The notes beneath the pieces were generated by a model. It did no database searches. It was given only the letters and a program-made list of their open reading frames with translations, and had not been told where the DNA came from. Position numbers and translations under genes: made by a program. A DNA stretch of 64,000 nucleotides, taken from positions 8,932,420 to 8,996,419 of the forward strand of contig NW_024722158.1 of assembly GCF_018991925.1 (NCBI RefSeq). Reading direction: 5' to 3'. The stretch comes from Homarus americanus (taxonomy: Eukaryota > Arthropoda > Malacostraca > Decapoda > Nephropidae). Positions 22,384 to 35,533 of this stretch are shown piece by piece (within the stretch, counting starts at the first letter, position 1; each line of letters opens with the position of its first letter).

Positions 22384-25300
22384 GGTGGTCCTCTGTGGTG
22401 GCCCTCTGTGGTGGTCCTCTGTGGTGGTCCTCTGTGGTGGTCCTCTGTGGTGGTCCTCTGTGGTGGTCCTCTGTGGTGGCCCTCTGTGGTGGCCCTCTGT
22501 GGTGGCCCTCTGTGGTGGCCCTCTGTGGTGGCCCTCTGTGGTGGTCCCTGTGGTTGTCCTCTGTGTGGTCCTCTGTGGTGGTCCCCTGTAGGCCCCTCTG
22601 TGGGGTCCCTCTGTGGTGTCCTCTCTGTGGTCATCTGTGGTGGTCCCCTGTGTGGCCCCTGTGAAGGTCCCTCTGTGGTGGTCCCTCTGTGGTGGCCCCC
22701 TGTGAAGGTCCTCTGTGGTGTCCCCCTGTGGTGGTCCCTCTGTGGTGGTCCCTGTGGTGGTCCCCTGGTGGTCCCCTGTGGTGGTCCCTCTGTGGTTGTC
22801 CCCTGTGGTGTCCCGTGGTGTCCCCTGTGGTGGTCCCTCTGTGGTGTCCCCCTGTGGTGGTCCCTCTGTGGTGGTCCCTCTGGTGGTCCTCTGAGGTCCC
22901 TCTGTGGTGGTCCTCTGTGGTCCCTCTGTGGTGGTCCCCTGTTGGTCCCCTGTGGTCCTCTGTGGTGGTCCTCTGTGGTGGTCCTCTGTGTTGGTCCCCT
23001 GTGGTGGTCCCTCTGTGGTGGTCCCTCTGTGTGTCCTCTGTGGTGGTCCCTGTGGTGGTCCTCTGTGGTTCTGTGGTGGTCCTCTGTGGTGGTCCTTGTG
23101 GTCCCCTGTGGTCCCTCTGTGGTGGCCCCTCTGTGGTGTCCCCCTGTGTGGCCCTCTGTGGTGGTCCTCTGTGGTGGTCCTCTGTGGTGGTCCTGTGGTG
23201 GTCCTCTGTGGTGGTTCCCTGTGGTTGTCCTGTGGCCCTGTGTGGTCCTCTGTGGTGGTCCTCTGTGGTGGTCCCTGTGGTGGTCCTCTGTGGTGGTTCC
23301 CTGTGGTGTCCCTCTGTGGTGGTCCCCTGTGGTTGTCTCTGTGCTGGTCCTCTGTGGTGGTCCCTCTGTGGTTCCCTGTGGTTGTCCCTCTGTGTAGGCC
23401 CCTGTGGTTGTTCCCCTGTGGTGGTCCCTGTGGTGGTCCTCTGTGGTGGTTCCCTCTGTCCCCTCCTCTGCAGGTCCCTCTGGTGGTCCCTCTGTGGTGG
23501 TCCCTCTGTGGTGGTCCTGTGGTGGTCCCCCTGTGGTGGTCCCCTGTGGTCCCCCTGTGGTGGTCCCGTGGTCCCTCTGTGGTGGTCCCTCTGTGGTGGC
23601 CCCTCTGTGGTGGTCCCCCTGTGGTGGTCCCTCTGCAGGTCCTCTGTGGTGTCCCTCTGTGTGTCCCCGGGTCCCCTGTGGTGGTCCCCTGTGGTGTCCC
23701 TGGTGGTCCCCTTGGTGGTCCTCTGTGTGGTCCCTGTGGTGGTCCCTCTGTGGTGGCCCCTCTGTGTCCCTCTGTGGTGGTCCCTCTGTGGTGGTCCCCT
23801 GTGGTGGTCCCCTGTGGTGGTCCCTGTGGTGGTCCCCTGTGGTGGCCCTCTGTGGTGGCCCTCTGTGGTGGTCCCCTGTGCGTGGTCCCCTGCTGTCCCT
23901 CTGGTGGTCCCTGTGGTGGTCCTCTGTGGTGGCCCTCTGTGCCCCGTGGTCCCCTGTGGGGTCCTCTGTGGTGGTCCCTGTGGTGGTCCCCTGTGGTGGT
24001 CCTCTGTGGTGGCCCCTGGCCCTCTGTGGTGGTCCCCTGTGGTGGTCCCTCTGTGGTTCCCTGTGGTGGTCCCTGTGGTCCTTGTGGTGGTCCCTGTGGT
24101 GGCCTCCAGGTCCCCTGTGGTGGCCCCTCTGTGGTGGTCCTCTGTGGTGGTCTCTGTGCTGGTCCCTGTGGTGGTCCTCTGTGGTGGTCCCTTGCAGGTT
24201 CCCTGTGGTTGTCCCCTGTGGTGGTCCTCTGTGGTGGTCCTCTGTGGTGGTCTCTGTGGTGGTCCTCTGTGGTGGCCCTCTGTGGTGGTCCTCTGTTGGT
24301 CCTCTGTGGTGGTCCTCTGTGGTGGTCCTCTGTAGGGTCCTCTGTGGTGGCCCCCTGTGGTGGTCCCTGTGGTGGTCCCCTGGGTGTCCTCTGTGGTCCC
24401 TCTGTGGTGGTCCCCTGTGGTGGTCCTCTGTGGTGGTCCCCTGTGGTGGTCCCCCTGGTGGTCCCTCTGGTGGTCCCTCTGTGGTCCCCGGTGGTCCTCT
24501 GGTGGTCCCCTGTGGTGGCCCTCTGTGGTGGCCCCGTGGTGGTCCTCTGGTGGTCCCCTGTGGTCCTCTGTGGTGGTCCTCTGTGGCCTGGGTCCTCTGC
24601 AGGTCCTCCTCTGTGGTGGTCCCTCTGTGGTGGTCCCCTGTGGTCCCTGTGGTGTGGTCCCCTGTGTGGTCCCCTGTGGTGGTCCTCTGTGGTCCTCTGT
24701 GGTGGTCCTCTGTGGTTCCCCGGGTTGTCCCCGGGTCCCTGTGGTGGTCCCTGTGGTCCCTGTGGTGGTCCCCTGTGGAGGTCCCCTGTGGTGGCCCCTC
24801 TGTGGTCCCCTGTGGTCCCTGAGGTCCTCTGTGGTGGTCCCCTGGTGGCCTCTGTGGTGGTCCCTCTGTGGTGGTCCTCTGTGGTCCTGTCGGTCCCCTG
24901 TGGTGGTCCCCGGTGGTCCCCTGTGGTGGTCCCCTGTCAGGTCCCCTGTGGTCCCCTGTCCTCTGGTGGTCCCCTGGTCCTCTGTAGGTCCCCGGTGGTC
25001 CCCTGTGGTGGCCCTCTGTGGTGGTCCTGTGGTGGCCTCGGTCCCTGTGGTCTCTGTGGCCTCTGTGGTGGTCCTCTGTGGTCGGCCCTGTGGTGGTCCC
25101 CTGTGGTGGTCCCTCTGTCCTGGCCCTGTCCCGGTCCTGTGGTGGTCCCCTGTGGTGGTCCCTCTGTGGTGGTCCTGTAGGCCCCCTGTGGTGGTCCTGT
25201 GGTGGTCCCTCTGTGGTGGTCCCCTGCAGGTCCTGTGGTGTCCTGTGGTGGTCCTCTGTGTCCTCTGTAGGTCCCCTGTGGTGGCCCTCTGTAGGCCCTC

Positions 25301-27069
25301 TGTGGTGGTCCTCTGTGGTGGTCCCTCTGTGGTGGTCCCCTGTAGCCCCTGTGGTCCTGTGTGGTCTCTGTGGTGGTCCCTGTGGTCCCGTGGTGGTCCT
25401 CGGTCCTCTGTGGTGGTCCCCGGTTGTCCCTCTGTGGCCCCCTGTGGTTGTCCCTGTGGTCCTCTGTGGTCCCTGTGGTGGTCCTCGTCCCCTGTGGTGG
25501 TCCCCGTGGTGGTCCTCTGTGGTGGTCCTCTGTGGTGGTCCCCCTGGTCCCTGTGGTGGTCCCCTGTGGTCCCTCAGGTCCCTCTGTGGTGGTCCCCTGT
25601 GGTGGTCCCCTGTGGTCCCCTGTGGTGGTCCTCTGGTGGTCCCTCTTGGTCCCCTGTGTGGTGGTCCCCTGTAGGTCCCCTGTGGTGGTCCCTCTGTAGG
25701 TCCTCTGTGGTGGTCCCTCTGTGGTGGTCCTTCTGGTGGTCCCCTGTGGTGGTCCTCTGTGGCTCCTCTGTGGTGGCCCTCTGTGGTGGTCCCCTGTGGT
25801 GGTCCCCTGGTCCCCTGTCCTGTGGCCCCTCCAGGTCCCCTGTGGTGGTCCCTCTGGTCCTCTGTCTCTGTGGTGGTCCCTGTGGTGGTCCTCTGTGGTG
25901 GTCCTCTGTGGTGGTCCTCTGTGGTGGCCTTCTGTGGTGGTCCTCTGTGGTGGTCCTCGTGGTGGTCCTCTGTGGTGGTCCTCTGTGGTGGTCCTCTGTG
26001 GTGGCCCTCTGTGGTGGTCCTCTGTGGTGGTCCTCTGTGGTGGTCCTCTGTGGTGGTCCCCTGTGGTGGTCCCCTGTGGTGGTCCTCTGTGGTGGTTCTC
26101 TGTGGTGGTCCTCTGTGGTGGTCCTCTGTGGTGGTCCTTCTTGGTGGTCCTCTGGTGGTCCTCTGTGGTGGTCCTCTGTGGTGGTCTCTGTGGTGGTCCT
26201 CTGTGGTCCTCTGTGGTGGTCCTCTGTGGTGGTCCTCTGTGGTGGTCCTCTGTGGTGGTCCTCTGTGGTGGTCCTCTGTGGTGGTCCTCTGTGGTGGTCC
26301 TGTGGTGGTCCTCTGTGGTGGTCTCTGTGGTGGTCCTCTGTGGTGGTCCTCTCTGTGGTGGTCCCTCTGTGGTGGTCCTCTGTGGTGGTCCTCTGTGGTG
26401 GTCCTCTGTGGTGGTCTGTGGTGGTCTCTGTGGTGGTCTCTGTGGTGGTCCTCTGTAGTGGTCCTCTGTGGTGGTCCTCTGTGGCGTCCTCTGTGGTGGT
26501 CCTCTGTGGTGGTCCTCTGTGGTGGTTCTTTGTGGTGGTCCTCTGTGGTGGTCCTCTGTGGTGGTCCTCTGTTGTGGTCCTCTGTGGTGGTCTCTGTGGT
26601 GGTCCCTCTGTGGTGGTCTCTGTGGTGGTCCTCTGTGGTGGTTCTTTGTGGTGGTCCTCTGTGGTGGTCCTCTGTGGTGGTCCTCTGTGGTGTGGTCCTC
26701 TGTGGTGGTCCTCTGTGGTGGTCCTCTGTGGTGGTTCTTTGTGGTGGTCCTCTGTGGTGGTCCTCTGTGGTGGTCCTCTGTGGTGGTCCTCTGTGGTGGT
26801 CCTCTGTGGTGGTCCTTTGTGGTGGTCCCCTGTGGTGGTCCCCCTGTGGTGGTCCTCTGTGGTGGTCCTCTGTGGTGGTCCTCTGTGGTGGTTCTCTGGT
26901 GGTCCCTGTGGGTGTCCTCTGTGGTAGTCCTCTGTGGTGGTCCTCTGTGGTGGTCCTCTGTGGTGGTCCCCTGTGGTGGTCCTCTGTGGTGGTCTCTGTG
27001 GTGGTCCTCTGTGGTGGTCCTCTGTGGTGGTCTCTGTGGTGGTCCTTTGTGGTGGTCCTCTGTGGTGGT
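22384..27069. repeat. 4.7-kb array of a 13-bp unit
   Basis: Some 350 copies of the 13-bp unit CCTCTGTGGTGGT. The right third (about 25900-27069) is close to uniform. The left two thirds carry many short deletions and CTCTGTGG-to-CCCCTGTGG variants. Thirteen is not a multiple of 3 and the unit has no stop, so each plus frame repeats the same 13-residue peptide (WWSSVVVLCGGPL). Frames of up to 856 codons result and are repeat artefacts. The minus strand gives HHRGPPQRTTTED repeats in the same way. Confidence 0.98.
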
Positions 27070-27115
27070 CCATCAGAGCGTAAACTTTAGGAACTGACCC
27101 TCTGTTGTTACTTTC

Positions 27116-27180
27116 CCATCACCGTCACTACTGTCACCGTCACTACTGTCACCGTCACTACTGTCATCGTCACTGTTACT
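27116..27180. repeat. 15-bp repeat, CCGTCACTACTGTCA
   Basis: Four copies, the last diverged. Confidence 0.93.
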
Positions 27181-27195
27181 ACATCCATCAATGTA

Positions 27196-27483
27196 GCCCC
27201 ATGATTGGTCAAGAGGGAAGAGAAGCGGAGATTAGTTTACTGTCATGTGATTGGTCGAGAGGAAAGGAGGCAGGGAATAGTTTACTGTCATGTGATTGGT
27301 CGAGAGGAAAAGAAGTGGAGAATTTTACTGTCATGTGATTGGTCGAGAGGAAAGGAGGTAAGGAATAGTTTATTGTCATGTGATTGGTCGAGAGGAAAGG
27401 AGGTAGGGAATAGTATACTCTCATGTGATTGGTCGAGAGGAAAAGAAGTGGAGATTAGTTTACTGTCGTCATTGGTCGAGAGG
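27196..27483. repeat. 45-bp tandem repeat with a CCAAT-type box
   Basis: Six copies of a 45-bp unit beginning TGTCATGTGATTGGTCGAGA and continuing with GGAAAGGAGG(T/C)AGGGAATAG. ATTGG is the reverse complement of CCAAT, and CATGTGATTGG parallels the CCAATCACGTG repeat at 18500-18665 in inverted orientation. Confidence 0.95.
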
Positions 27484-27653
27484 TAGGAACGCGGGAAAAA
27501 GTTATGGGAGCGGAAATATATCAGATAAAGGTCCCCTCAAAGTCTCTTACTGATTTTGTTTATTTTCAAGTATTCGTCTGTTTGTTTTTTTACTAGGAAG
27601 AAATAATTATGGATTTTTTAGTATATTACCTTCAAATGAATAAAATGTGGATA

Positions 27654-27654
<1 letters not shown>
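27484..27654. other. Low-copy DNA
   Basis: No feature recognised. Confidence 0.4.

Positions 27655-27740
<86 letters not shown>
27655..27740. repeat. (TA)n microsatellite
   Basis: About 43 uninterrupted TA units, ending exactly where an inverted-repeat element end begins. Confidence 0.98.
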
Positions 27741-27742
<2 letters not shown>

Positions 27743-27857
27743 ATCACCTGAAGAATAGACAAGCTTATTTAATTTGATGCTTAAACACCCAACGCCTTCG
27801 AGGAGTAAGGTAGATTAGGTTAAAGAGTTAGGTTAGGTTAGGTTAGAAGTTAGGTTA
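27741..27857. mobile_element. Inverted-repeat element end with TTAGG-like DNA (copy C)
   Basis: Begins GGATCACCTGAAGAATAGAC and is similar for about 70 bp to the copy at 45522 (both continue with AAGCTT, then TTAA-CACCC-A-GC). It ends in GGTTAGGTTAGGTTAG-like DNA (27812-27857). No matching right end is present because the 19-bp satellite starts directly afterwards. Confidence 0.6.
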
Positions 27858-30800
27858 GTGTTGTGCCCAGACTGGGTGTCCAGACGATGGTGTCCATGAC
27901 TGGTGGTGTGTCCCATGACTGATGGTGTCCCATGACTGTGGTGTGTCCCATGACTGGTGGTGTCCCATGACTGATAGTGTCCCATGACTGGTGGTGTGTC
28001 CCATGACTGATGGTGTGTCCCATGACTGGTGGTGTGTCCCATGACTGGTGGGTGTCCCATGACTGGTGGTTGTCCCATGACTGATGGTGTGTCCCATGAC
28101 TGGGGTGTGTCCCGACTGGTGGTGTGTCTCATGACTGGTGTGTCCCATGACTGGTGTCCCATGACTGATGGTGTGTCCCATGACTGATGGTGTCCCATGA
28201 CTGATGGGTGTCCCATGACTGGTGGTGTCCCATGACTGATGGTGTGTCCCATGACTGTGTCCCATGACTGGTGGTGTGTCCCATGACGATGGTGTGTCCA
28301 TGACTGATGGTGTGTCCCATGACTGGTGGTGTGTCCCATGACTGGTGGTATGTCCCATGACGGATGGTATGTCCCATGACTGGTGGTGTCCCATGACTGA
28401 TGGTGGTCCCATGACTGGTGGTGTGTCCTGACTGATGGGTGTCCCATGACTGAGTGGCCCATGACTGGTGGTGTCCCATGATGTGGTGTGTCCCATGACT
28501 GGTGGTGTGTCCCATGACTGGTGGTGTGTCCCATGACTGATGGTGTGCCCATGACTGGTGTGTCCCATGACTGATGGTGTCCGACTGATGGGTCCCATGA
28601 CTGGTGTGTCCAGACTGGGTGTGTCCCATACGATGTCCCGGTGTGTCCATGACTGATGGTGTCCCAGACTGGTGGTCCGACTGATGGTGTGTCCCATGAC
28701 TGGTGGTGTCCGACTGTGGTGTGTCCATGACTGGGGTATGTCCCATGAATGGTGTCCTGACGGCGGACTGTCCACGACTGGTGAGGTCCCAGACTGGTGG
28801 TGTCTCATGACTGGTGGTGTCCCATGACTGGTGGTGTCTCATGACGGTGTGTCCCAGGACGGTCCCATGACTGATGGTGTGTCCCATGACTGGTGGGTCC
28901 CATGATTGATGGTGTGTCCCATGACTGGTGGTGTGTCCCATGACTGATGGTGTCACATGACTGAGTGTGTCCCATGACTGATGGTGTTCCTGACTGGTGG
29001 TGTGTCCTGACTGGTGGTGTGTCCCGACTGGTGGGTGTCCCATGACTGATGGTGTGTCCCATGACTGGTGCTGTGTCTCATGACAGGTGGTGTGTCCCAT
29101 GACTGATGGTGTGTCCCATGACTGGTGGTGTGTCCCATGACTGATGGTGTGTCCCATGACTGGTGGTGTGTCCCATAACTGGTGGTGTCCGACGACTGGT
29201 GGTGTGTCCCATGACTGGTGGTGTGTCCCATGACTGGTGGTGTCCCATGACTGGTGGTGTGTCACAAGACTGGTGGTGTGTCCCATGACTGGTAGTGTGT
29301 CCCATGACTGATGGTGTGTCCAATGACTGGTGGTGTGTCCCATGACTGGTGGTGTGTTCCATGACTGGTGATGTGTCCCATGACTGGTGGTGTGTCCCAT
29401 GACTGGTGGTGTGAACCATGACTGGTGGTGTCACAAGACTGGTGGTGTGTCCCAGGACTGGTGGTGTGTCCCATGACTGGTGGTGTGTCTCATGACTGGT
29501 GGTGTGTCCCATGACTGTTGGTGTGTCCCATGACTGGTGGTATGTCCCAGGACTGGTGGTGTGTCCCATGACTGGAGGTGTGTCTCATGACTGGTGGTGT
29601 GTCCCATGACTGGTGGTGTGACCCATGACTGGTGGTGTGTCCCATGACTGGTGGTGTGTCCCATGACTGGTGGTGTGTAGGACTGGTGGTGTGTCCCATG
29701 ACTGGTGGTGTGTCCAAGACTGGTGGTGTATCCCAGGACTGGTGTGTGTCCCATGACTGGTGGTGTGTCCCATGACTGGTGGTGTGTCCCATGACTGGTG
29801 GTGTGAACCATGACTGGTGGTGTGTCCACAAGACTGGTGGTGTGTCCCATGACTGGTGGTGTGTCCCAGGACTGGTGGTGTGTCCCATGACTGGTGGTGT
29901 GTCTCATGACTGGTGGTGTGTCCCAGGACTGGTGGTGTGTCCCATGACTGGTGGTGTGTCCCATGACTGGTGGTGTCCCATGACTGGTGGTATATCCCAT
30001 GACTGGTGGTGTGTCCCATGACTGGTGGTGTGTCCCATGACTGGTGGTGTGTCCCATGACTGGTGGTGTGTCCCATGACTGGTGGTGTATCCCATGACTG
30101 GTGGTGTATCCCATGACTGATGGTGTGTCCCAGGACTGGTGGTGTGTCCCATGACTGGTGGTGTGTCCCATGACTGGTGGTGTGTCCCACATGCTGGTGG
30201 TGTGTCCCATGACTGATGGTGTGTCCCATGACTGGTGGTGTGTCCCTGACTGGTGGTGTGTCCCATGACTGGTGGTGTGTCCCATGACTCATGTTGTGCC
30301 ATGACGTGGTGTGTCCCATGACTGGTTGTGTCCCATGACTGGTGGTGTGTCCCATGACTGATGGTGTGTCCGATGACTGATGGTGTGTCCCATGACTGGT
30401 GGTGTCCCATGACTGATGGTGTGTCCCAGGACTGTTGGTGTGTCCCATGACTGGTGGTGTGTCTCATGACTGGTGGTGTGTCCCATGACTGGTGTGCCCA
30501 TGACTGATGGTGTGTTCCATGACTGGTGATGTGTCCCATGATTGGTGGTGTGTCCCATGACTGATGGTGTGTCCAATGACTGGTGTGTCGCAAGACTGGT
30601 GGTGTGTCCTATGACTGGTGGTGTGTCCCATGACTGGTGGTGTGTCCCAAGACTGGTGGTGTGTCCCATGACTGGTGGTGTCCCATGACTGGTGGTGTGT
30701 CCCATGACTGGTGGTGTGTCCCATGACTGGTGGTGTCCCATGACTGTTGGTGTGTCCCATGACTATGGTGTGTGTCCCATGACTGGTGGTGTGTCCCAAG

Positions 30801-33800
30801 ACTGGTGGTGTGTCCCATGACTGGTGGTGTGTCCCATGACTGGTGGTGTGTCCCATGACTGGTGGTGTGTCCCATGACTGGTGGTGTGTCCCATGACTGG
30901 TGGTGTGTCCCATGACTGGTGGTGTGTCCCATGACTGTTGGTGTGTCCATGACTGGTGGTGTGTCCCATGACTGGTGGTGTGTCCCATGACTGGTGGTGT
31001 GTCCCATGACTGGTGGTGTGTCCCATGACTGGTGGTGTGTCCCATGACTGTGGTCCCATGACTGGTGTGTGTGTCCCATGACTGGTGGTGTGTCCCATGA
31101 CTGGTGGTGTGTCCCATGACTGGTGGTGTGTCCCATGACTGGTGGTGTGTCCCATGACTGTGGTGTGTCCCATGACTGGTGGTGTGTCACATGACTGGTG
31201 GTGTGTCCCATGACTGGTGGTGTCCCAGACTGGTGGTGTGTCCCATGACTGGTGGTGTGTCCCATGACTGGTGGTGTGTCCCATACTGGTGGTGTGTCCC
31301 ATGACTGGTGGTGTGTCCCATGACTGATGGTGTGTCCCATGACTGGTGGTGTGTCCCATGACTGGTGGTGTGTCCCATGACTGGTGGTGTGTCCCATGAC
31401 TGGTGGTGTGTGTCCCATGACTGGTGGTGTGTCCCAGACTGGTGGTGTGTCCCATGACTGGTGGTGTGTCCCATGACTGGTGGTGTGTCCCATGACTGGT
31501 GGTGTGTCCCATGACTGGTGGTGTGTCCCATGACTGGTGGTGTGTCCCAGACTGGTGGTGTTTCATGACTGGTGGTGTGTCCCATGACTGGTGGTGTGTC
31601 ACAAGACTGGTGGTGTGTCCCATGACTGGTGGTGTGTCCCATGACTGGTGGTGTGTCCCATGACTGGTGGTGTGTCCCATGACTGGTGGTGTGTCCCATG
31701 ACTGGTGGTGTGTCCCATGACTGGTGGTGTGTCCCATGACTGGTGGTGTGTCATGACTGGTGGTGTGTCCCATGACTGGTGGTGTGTCCCATGACTGGTG
31801 GTGTGTCCCATGACTGGTGGTGTGTCCCATGACTGGTGGTGTGTCCCATGACTGGTGGTGTGTCCCATGACTGGTGGTGTGTCCCATGACTGGTGGTGTG
31901 TCCCATGACTGGTGGTGTGTGTCCCATGACTGTTGGGACCAAGACTGGTGGTGTGTCCCATGACTGGTGGTGTGTCCCATGACTGGTGGTGTGTCCCATG
32001 ACTGGTGGTGTGTCCCATGACTTGGTGGTGTGTCCCATGACTGGTGGTGTGTCCCATGACTGGTGGTGTGTCCCATGACTGTTGGTGTGTCCCATGACTG
32101 GTGGTGTGTCCCATGACTGTTGGTGTGTGTCCCAGACTGGTGGTGTCCCATGACTGTTGGTGTGTCCCATGACTGGTGGTGTGTCCCATGACTGTTGGGT
32201 GTCCCATGACTGGTGGTGCCCATGACTGGTGGTGTGTCCCATGACTGGTGGTGTGTCCCATGACTGTTGGTGTCCCATGATGGTGGTGTGTCCCATGACT
32301 GGTGGTGTCCATGACTGGTGGTGTGTCCCATGACTGTGGTGTGTCCCAAGGATGATGGTGTGTCCCATGACTGGTGGTGTGTCCCATGACTGGTGGTGTG
32401 TCCCATGACTGGTGGTGTGTGTCCCATGACTGGGTGTGTGTCCCATGACTGGTGGTGTGTCCCATGACTGGTGGTGTGTCCCATGACTGGTGGTGTGTCC
32501 TAGACTGGTGGTGTGTCCCATGACTGTGTGTGTGTCCCATGACTGGTGGTGTCCCATGACGGTGTGTTTCATGATGGTGTGTCCCATGACTGGTGGTGTG
32601 TCCCATGACTGTTGTGTCCCATGACTGGTGGTGTCCCATGACTGGTGTGTCCCATGACTATGGTGTCCCATGACTGGTGGTGTGTCCCATGACTGTGGTG
32701 TGTCCCATGACTGGTGGTGTGTCCCATGACTGGTGGTGTGTCCCAGACTGGTGGTCCCATGACTGTTGGTGTGTCCCATGACTGGTGTGTGTCCCATGAT
32801 CAGGTGTGTCCCATGACTGGTGGTGTGTTTCTATGACTGGTGGTGTCCCATGACTGTTGTGTCCATGACTGTGGTGTGTCCCATGACTGATGGTGTGTCC
32901 CATGACAGGTGGTGTGTCCAAGACTGGTGGTGTGTCCCAGACTGGTGGTGTGTCCCATGACTGGTGGTGTGTCCCATGACTGGTGGTGTGCCCAGACTGA
33001 TGGTGTCCCATGACTGGTGGTGTGTCCCATGACTGGTGGTGTGTCCCATGACCCATGTGTGGTGTGTCCCATGACTGGTGCAGACTGTTGGTGTGTTTCA
33101 TGATCGGTGTGTCCCATGACTGGTGGTGTGTCCTATGACTGGTGGTCCATGACGGTGTGTCCCATGACTGGTGGTGTGTCCCATGACTGGTGGTGTGTCC
33201 CATGACTGTTGGTGTGTCCCATGACTGATGGTGTGTCCCATGACTGTTGGTGTCCATGACTGGTGGTGTGTTTCATGACTGTGTGTCCCATGACTGATGG
33301 TGGTCCCATGACTGGTGGTGTGTCCTATGACTGTTGGTGTGTCAATGACTGGTGGTGTGTCCCATGACTGGTGGTGTGTCCCATGACTGGTGGTGTCCAT
33401 GACTGGTGGTGTGTCCCAAGACTGGGTGTGTCCCATGACCTGGTGTGTTTCATGACTAGTGGCCCATGAATGATGGTGTATCCCATGACAGGTGGTGTGT
33501 CACAAGACTGGGTGTGTGTCCCATGACTGGTGGTGTGTCCCATGACTGGTGGTGTGTCCCATGACTCAGGGTGGTGTGTCCCATGACTGGTGGGTGTCCC
33601 ATGACTGTTGTGTGTCCCATGACTGGTGGTGTGTCCCATGACTGGTGGTGTGTTTCATGACTGATGATGTGATCCCATGACAGGTGTGTCACAAGACTGG
33701 TGGTGTGTCCATGACTGGGCCATGACTGGTGGGTGTCCATGACTCATGGTGTGTCCATGACTAGTTGTGTGTCCCATGACTGATGGTGTGTCCCATGACT

Positions 33801-34581
33801 GGTGGTGTCACAAGACTGGTGGTGTGTCCCATGACTGGTGGTGTCCTATGACTCATGGTGTGCCAGACTGTTGTCCCATGACTGGTGGTGTGTCCCATGA
33901 CTGGTGTGTCCCATAACTGATGGTGTGTCCGATGACTGATGGTGTGTCCCATGACTGTGTCCCATTACTGATGGTGTGTCCCATGACTGGTGGTGTGTCC
34001 CATGACTGATGGTGTGTCCGATGACGATGTAGTCCCATGACTGGTGGTGTCCCATGACTGAGTGGTGTGTCCATGACTGATGGTGTCCAGACTGTGGTGT
34101 GTCCAACCACCCCAACTCCGATGACTGATGGTGTGTCCCATGACTGGTGGTGTGTCCCATTACTGATGGTGTGTCCCATGACTGGTGATGTGTCCCATGA
34201 CTGATGTGTGTCCCATGACTGGTGTGTCCCATGACTGGTGGTGGTCCCATTACCAGGTGTGTCCCATGACGTGGTGGTGTGTCCCATGACTGATGGTGTG
34301 CCCCATGACTGGTGGTGTCCCATGACTGGTGTGTCCCACGACTGGTGGTGTGTCCCATGACTGTGGTGTGTCCCATGACTGATGGTGTGTCCCATGACTG
34401 GTGGTGTGTCCCACGACTGGTGGTGTGTCCCATGACTGGTGGTGTGTCCCATGACTGGTGGTGTGTCCCACTGACTGGTGGTGTGTCCCACGACTGGTGG
34501 TGTGTCCCACGACTGGTGGTGTGTTCCATGACTGGTGGTGTCCCAAGACTGGTGGTGGTCCTAAGACTGGTGGTGTCCCAG
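27858..34581. repeat. 6.7-kb array of a 19-bp unit
   Basis: Around 350 copies of the 19-bp unit TCCCATGACTGGTGGTGTG. The centre (about 29200-32000) is highly uniform. Both flanks (27858-29100 and 32500-34550) are rich in small deletions and in the GACTGATGG and GACTGTTGG variants. Every minus-strand frame repeats a 19-residue peptide (HHQSWDTPPVMGHTTSHGT), giving frames of up to 573 codons that are artefacts. Confidence 0.98.
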
Positions 34582-35487
34582 ATCGAATGATGAGTCCTAA
34601 ATCCTGAGACTACGAGGACACTTCAGACTCTAACATGAAGAGTAACCAACCACTCAGACTGACCCAGGGAGTCTTGTAGAGCTAACACACGTCCCTCAAC
34701 AGTTCCCTTGGTTCTTGGTCTCCCATTATTATTGTTATTTTTCGTGGTGGTGATTTCGTTTTTGTTAGTGATATCATTTGCTCCTCCTACCACTCCCTTC
34801 TTCCCCTCCTCCACTCCATCATTTCTCCTCTTACTCCAATCTCCTCCCTCCGCCTCCTTTCCCCCCCCACTCTCCTACCCCCCATCTCCACCTTTCCCCA
34901 ACATTGCTTAACGACATAAGGTCAACTGCCCACTGCTCCCTAACAAGTTTCAAATCATGGTGGGAATTACCAGGTCACCCTAAGCACCGAGTCCTATTAC
35001 GGAAATTTAACCCAACTTTACGAAACTTGTAGCAGCAGCCCCTGCAAAGTTGTCCACGAGCTTGTCTGCCCAAACAACCTTCCTTACCTGAACTGGATTT
35101 AAGTTACTGCTTACCTGCCGATTGCTAGTCTCCTATAGTGCTAAGGATATTTGAGAATTAATCCACACGTTGAACTGAAAGAAATTTCTTTAATATGAGA
35201 ATTTATACGGACAGAGGGGCGTGGAATGGATGTATCCAGCGACCTTAATTGGCGTTATCCATTGAAAAGGCAGCTCAAGTTCCTGGCAGACGCGAGGGAG
35301 TCAGTAGCTTCCCTGTTGGCTCAATTTTATGTTGTCACCACCTGTTGTCCCTTAATTCAGAGTATTACTTTAGGTATTCACTGCAGCTTCTTATGTTAAT
35401 GTACAAAGTAATATTAGTCGCATTGTTATTAGTTGGGGTAGAACTTATTATTTCTTATATACGTAATTGTTTTAATGATACTAAACC

Positions 35488-35490
<3 letters not shown>
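34582..35490. other. Low-copy DNA, no gene seen
   Basis: Includes a C/T-rich patch (34778-34905). Short open frames have biased composition (FPPS-rich) and no family. Confidence 0.5.

Positions 35491-35531
<41 letters not shown>
35491..35531. repeat. (AC)n microsatellite
   Basis: About 20 AC units. Confidence 0.97.

Positions 35532-35533
<2 letters not shown>

Noticed and set aside
25574..27073. HHRGPPQRTTTED-repeat protein on the minus strand
   Set aside because: Same 13-bp satellite read on the other strand.
22408..27090. Trp/Gly/Cys-rich proteins of up to 856 residues on the plus strand
   Set aside because: All frames carry the same 13-residue repeat dictated by the 13-bp satellite. No unique flanking coding sequence, start context or domain.
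27833..33952. His/Ser/Thr-rich repeat proteins (HHQSWDTPPVMGH) on the minus strand
   Set aside because: Dictated by the stop-free 19-bp satellite; several frames are equally open.
27858..34581. G-quadruplex array
   Set aside because: The unit has only GG pairs separated by T and CCC on the same strand; no runs of three or more G in the required spacing.
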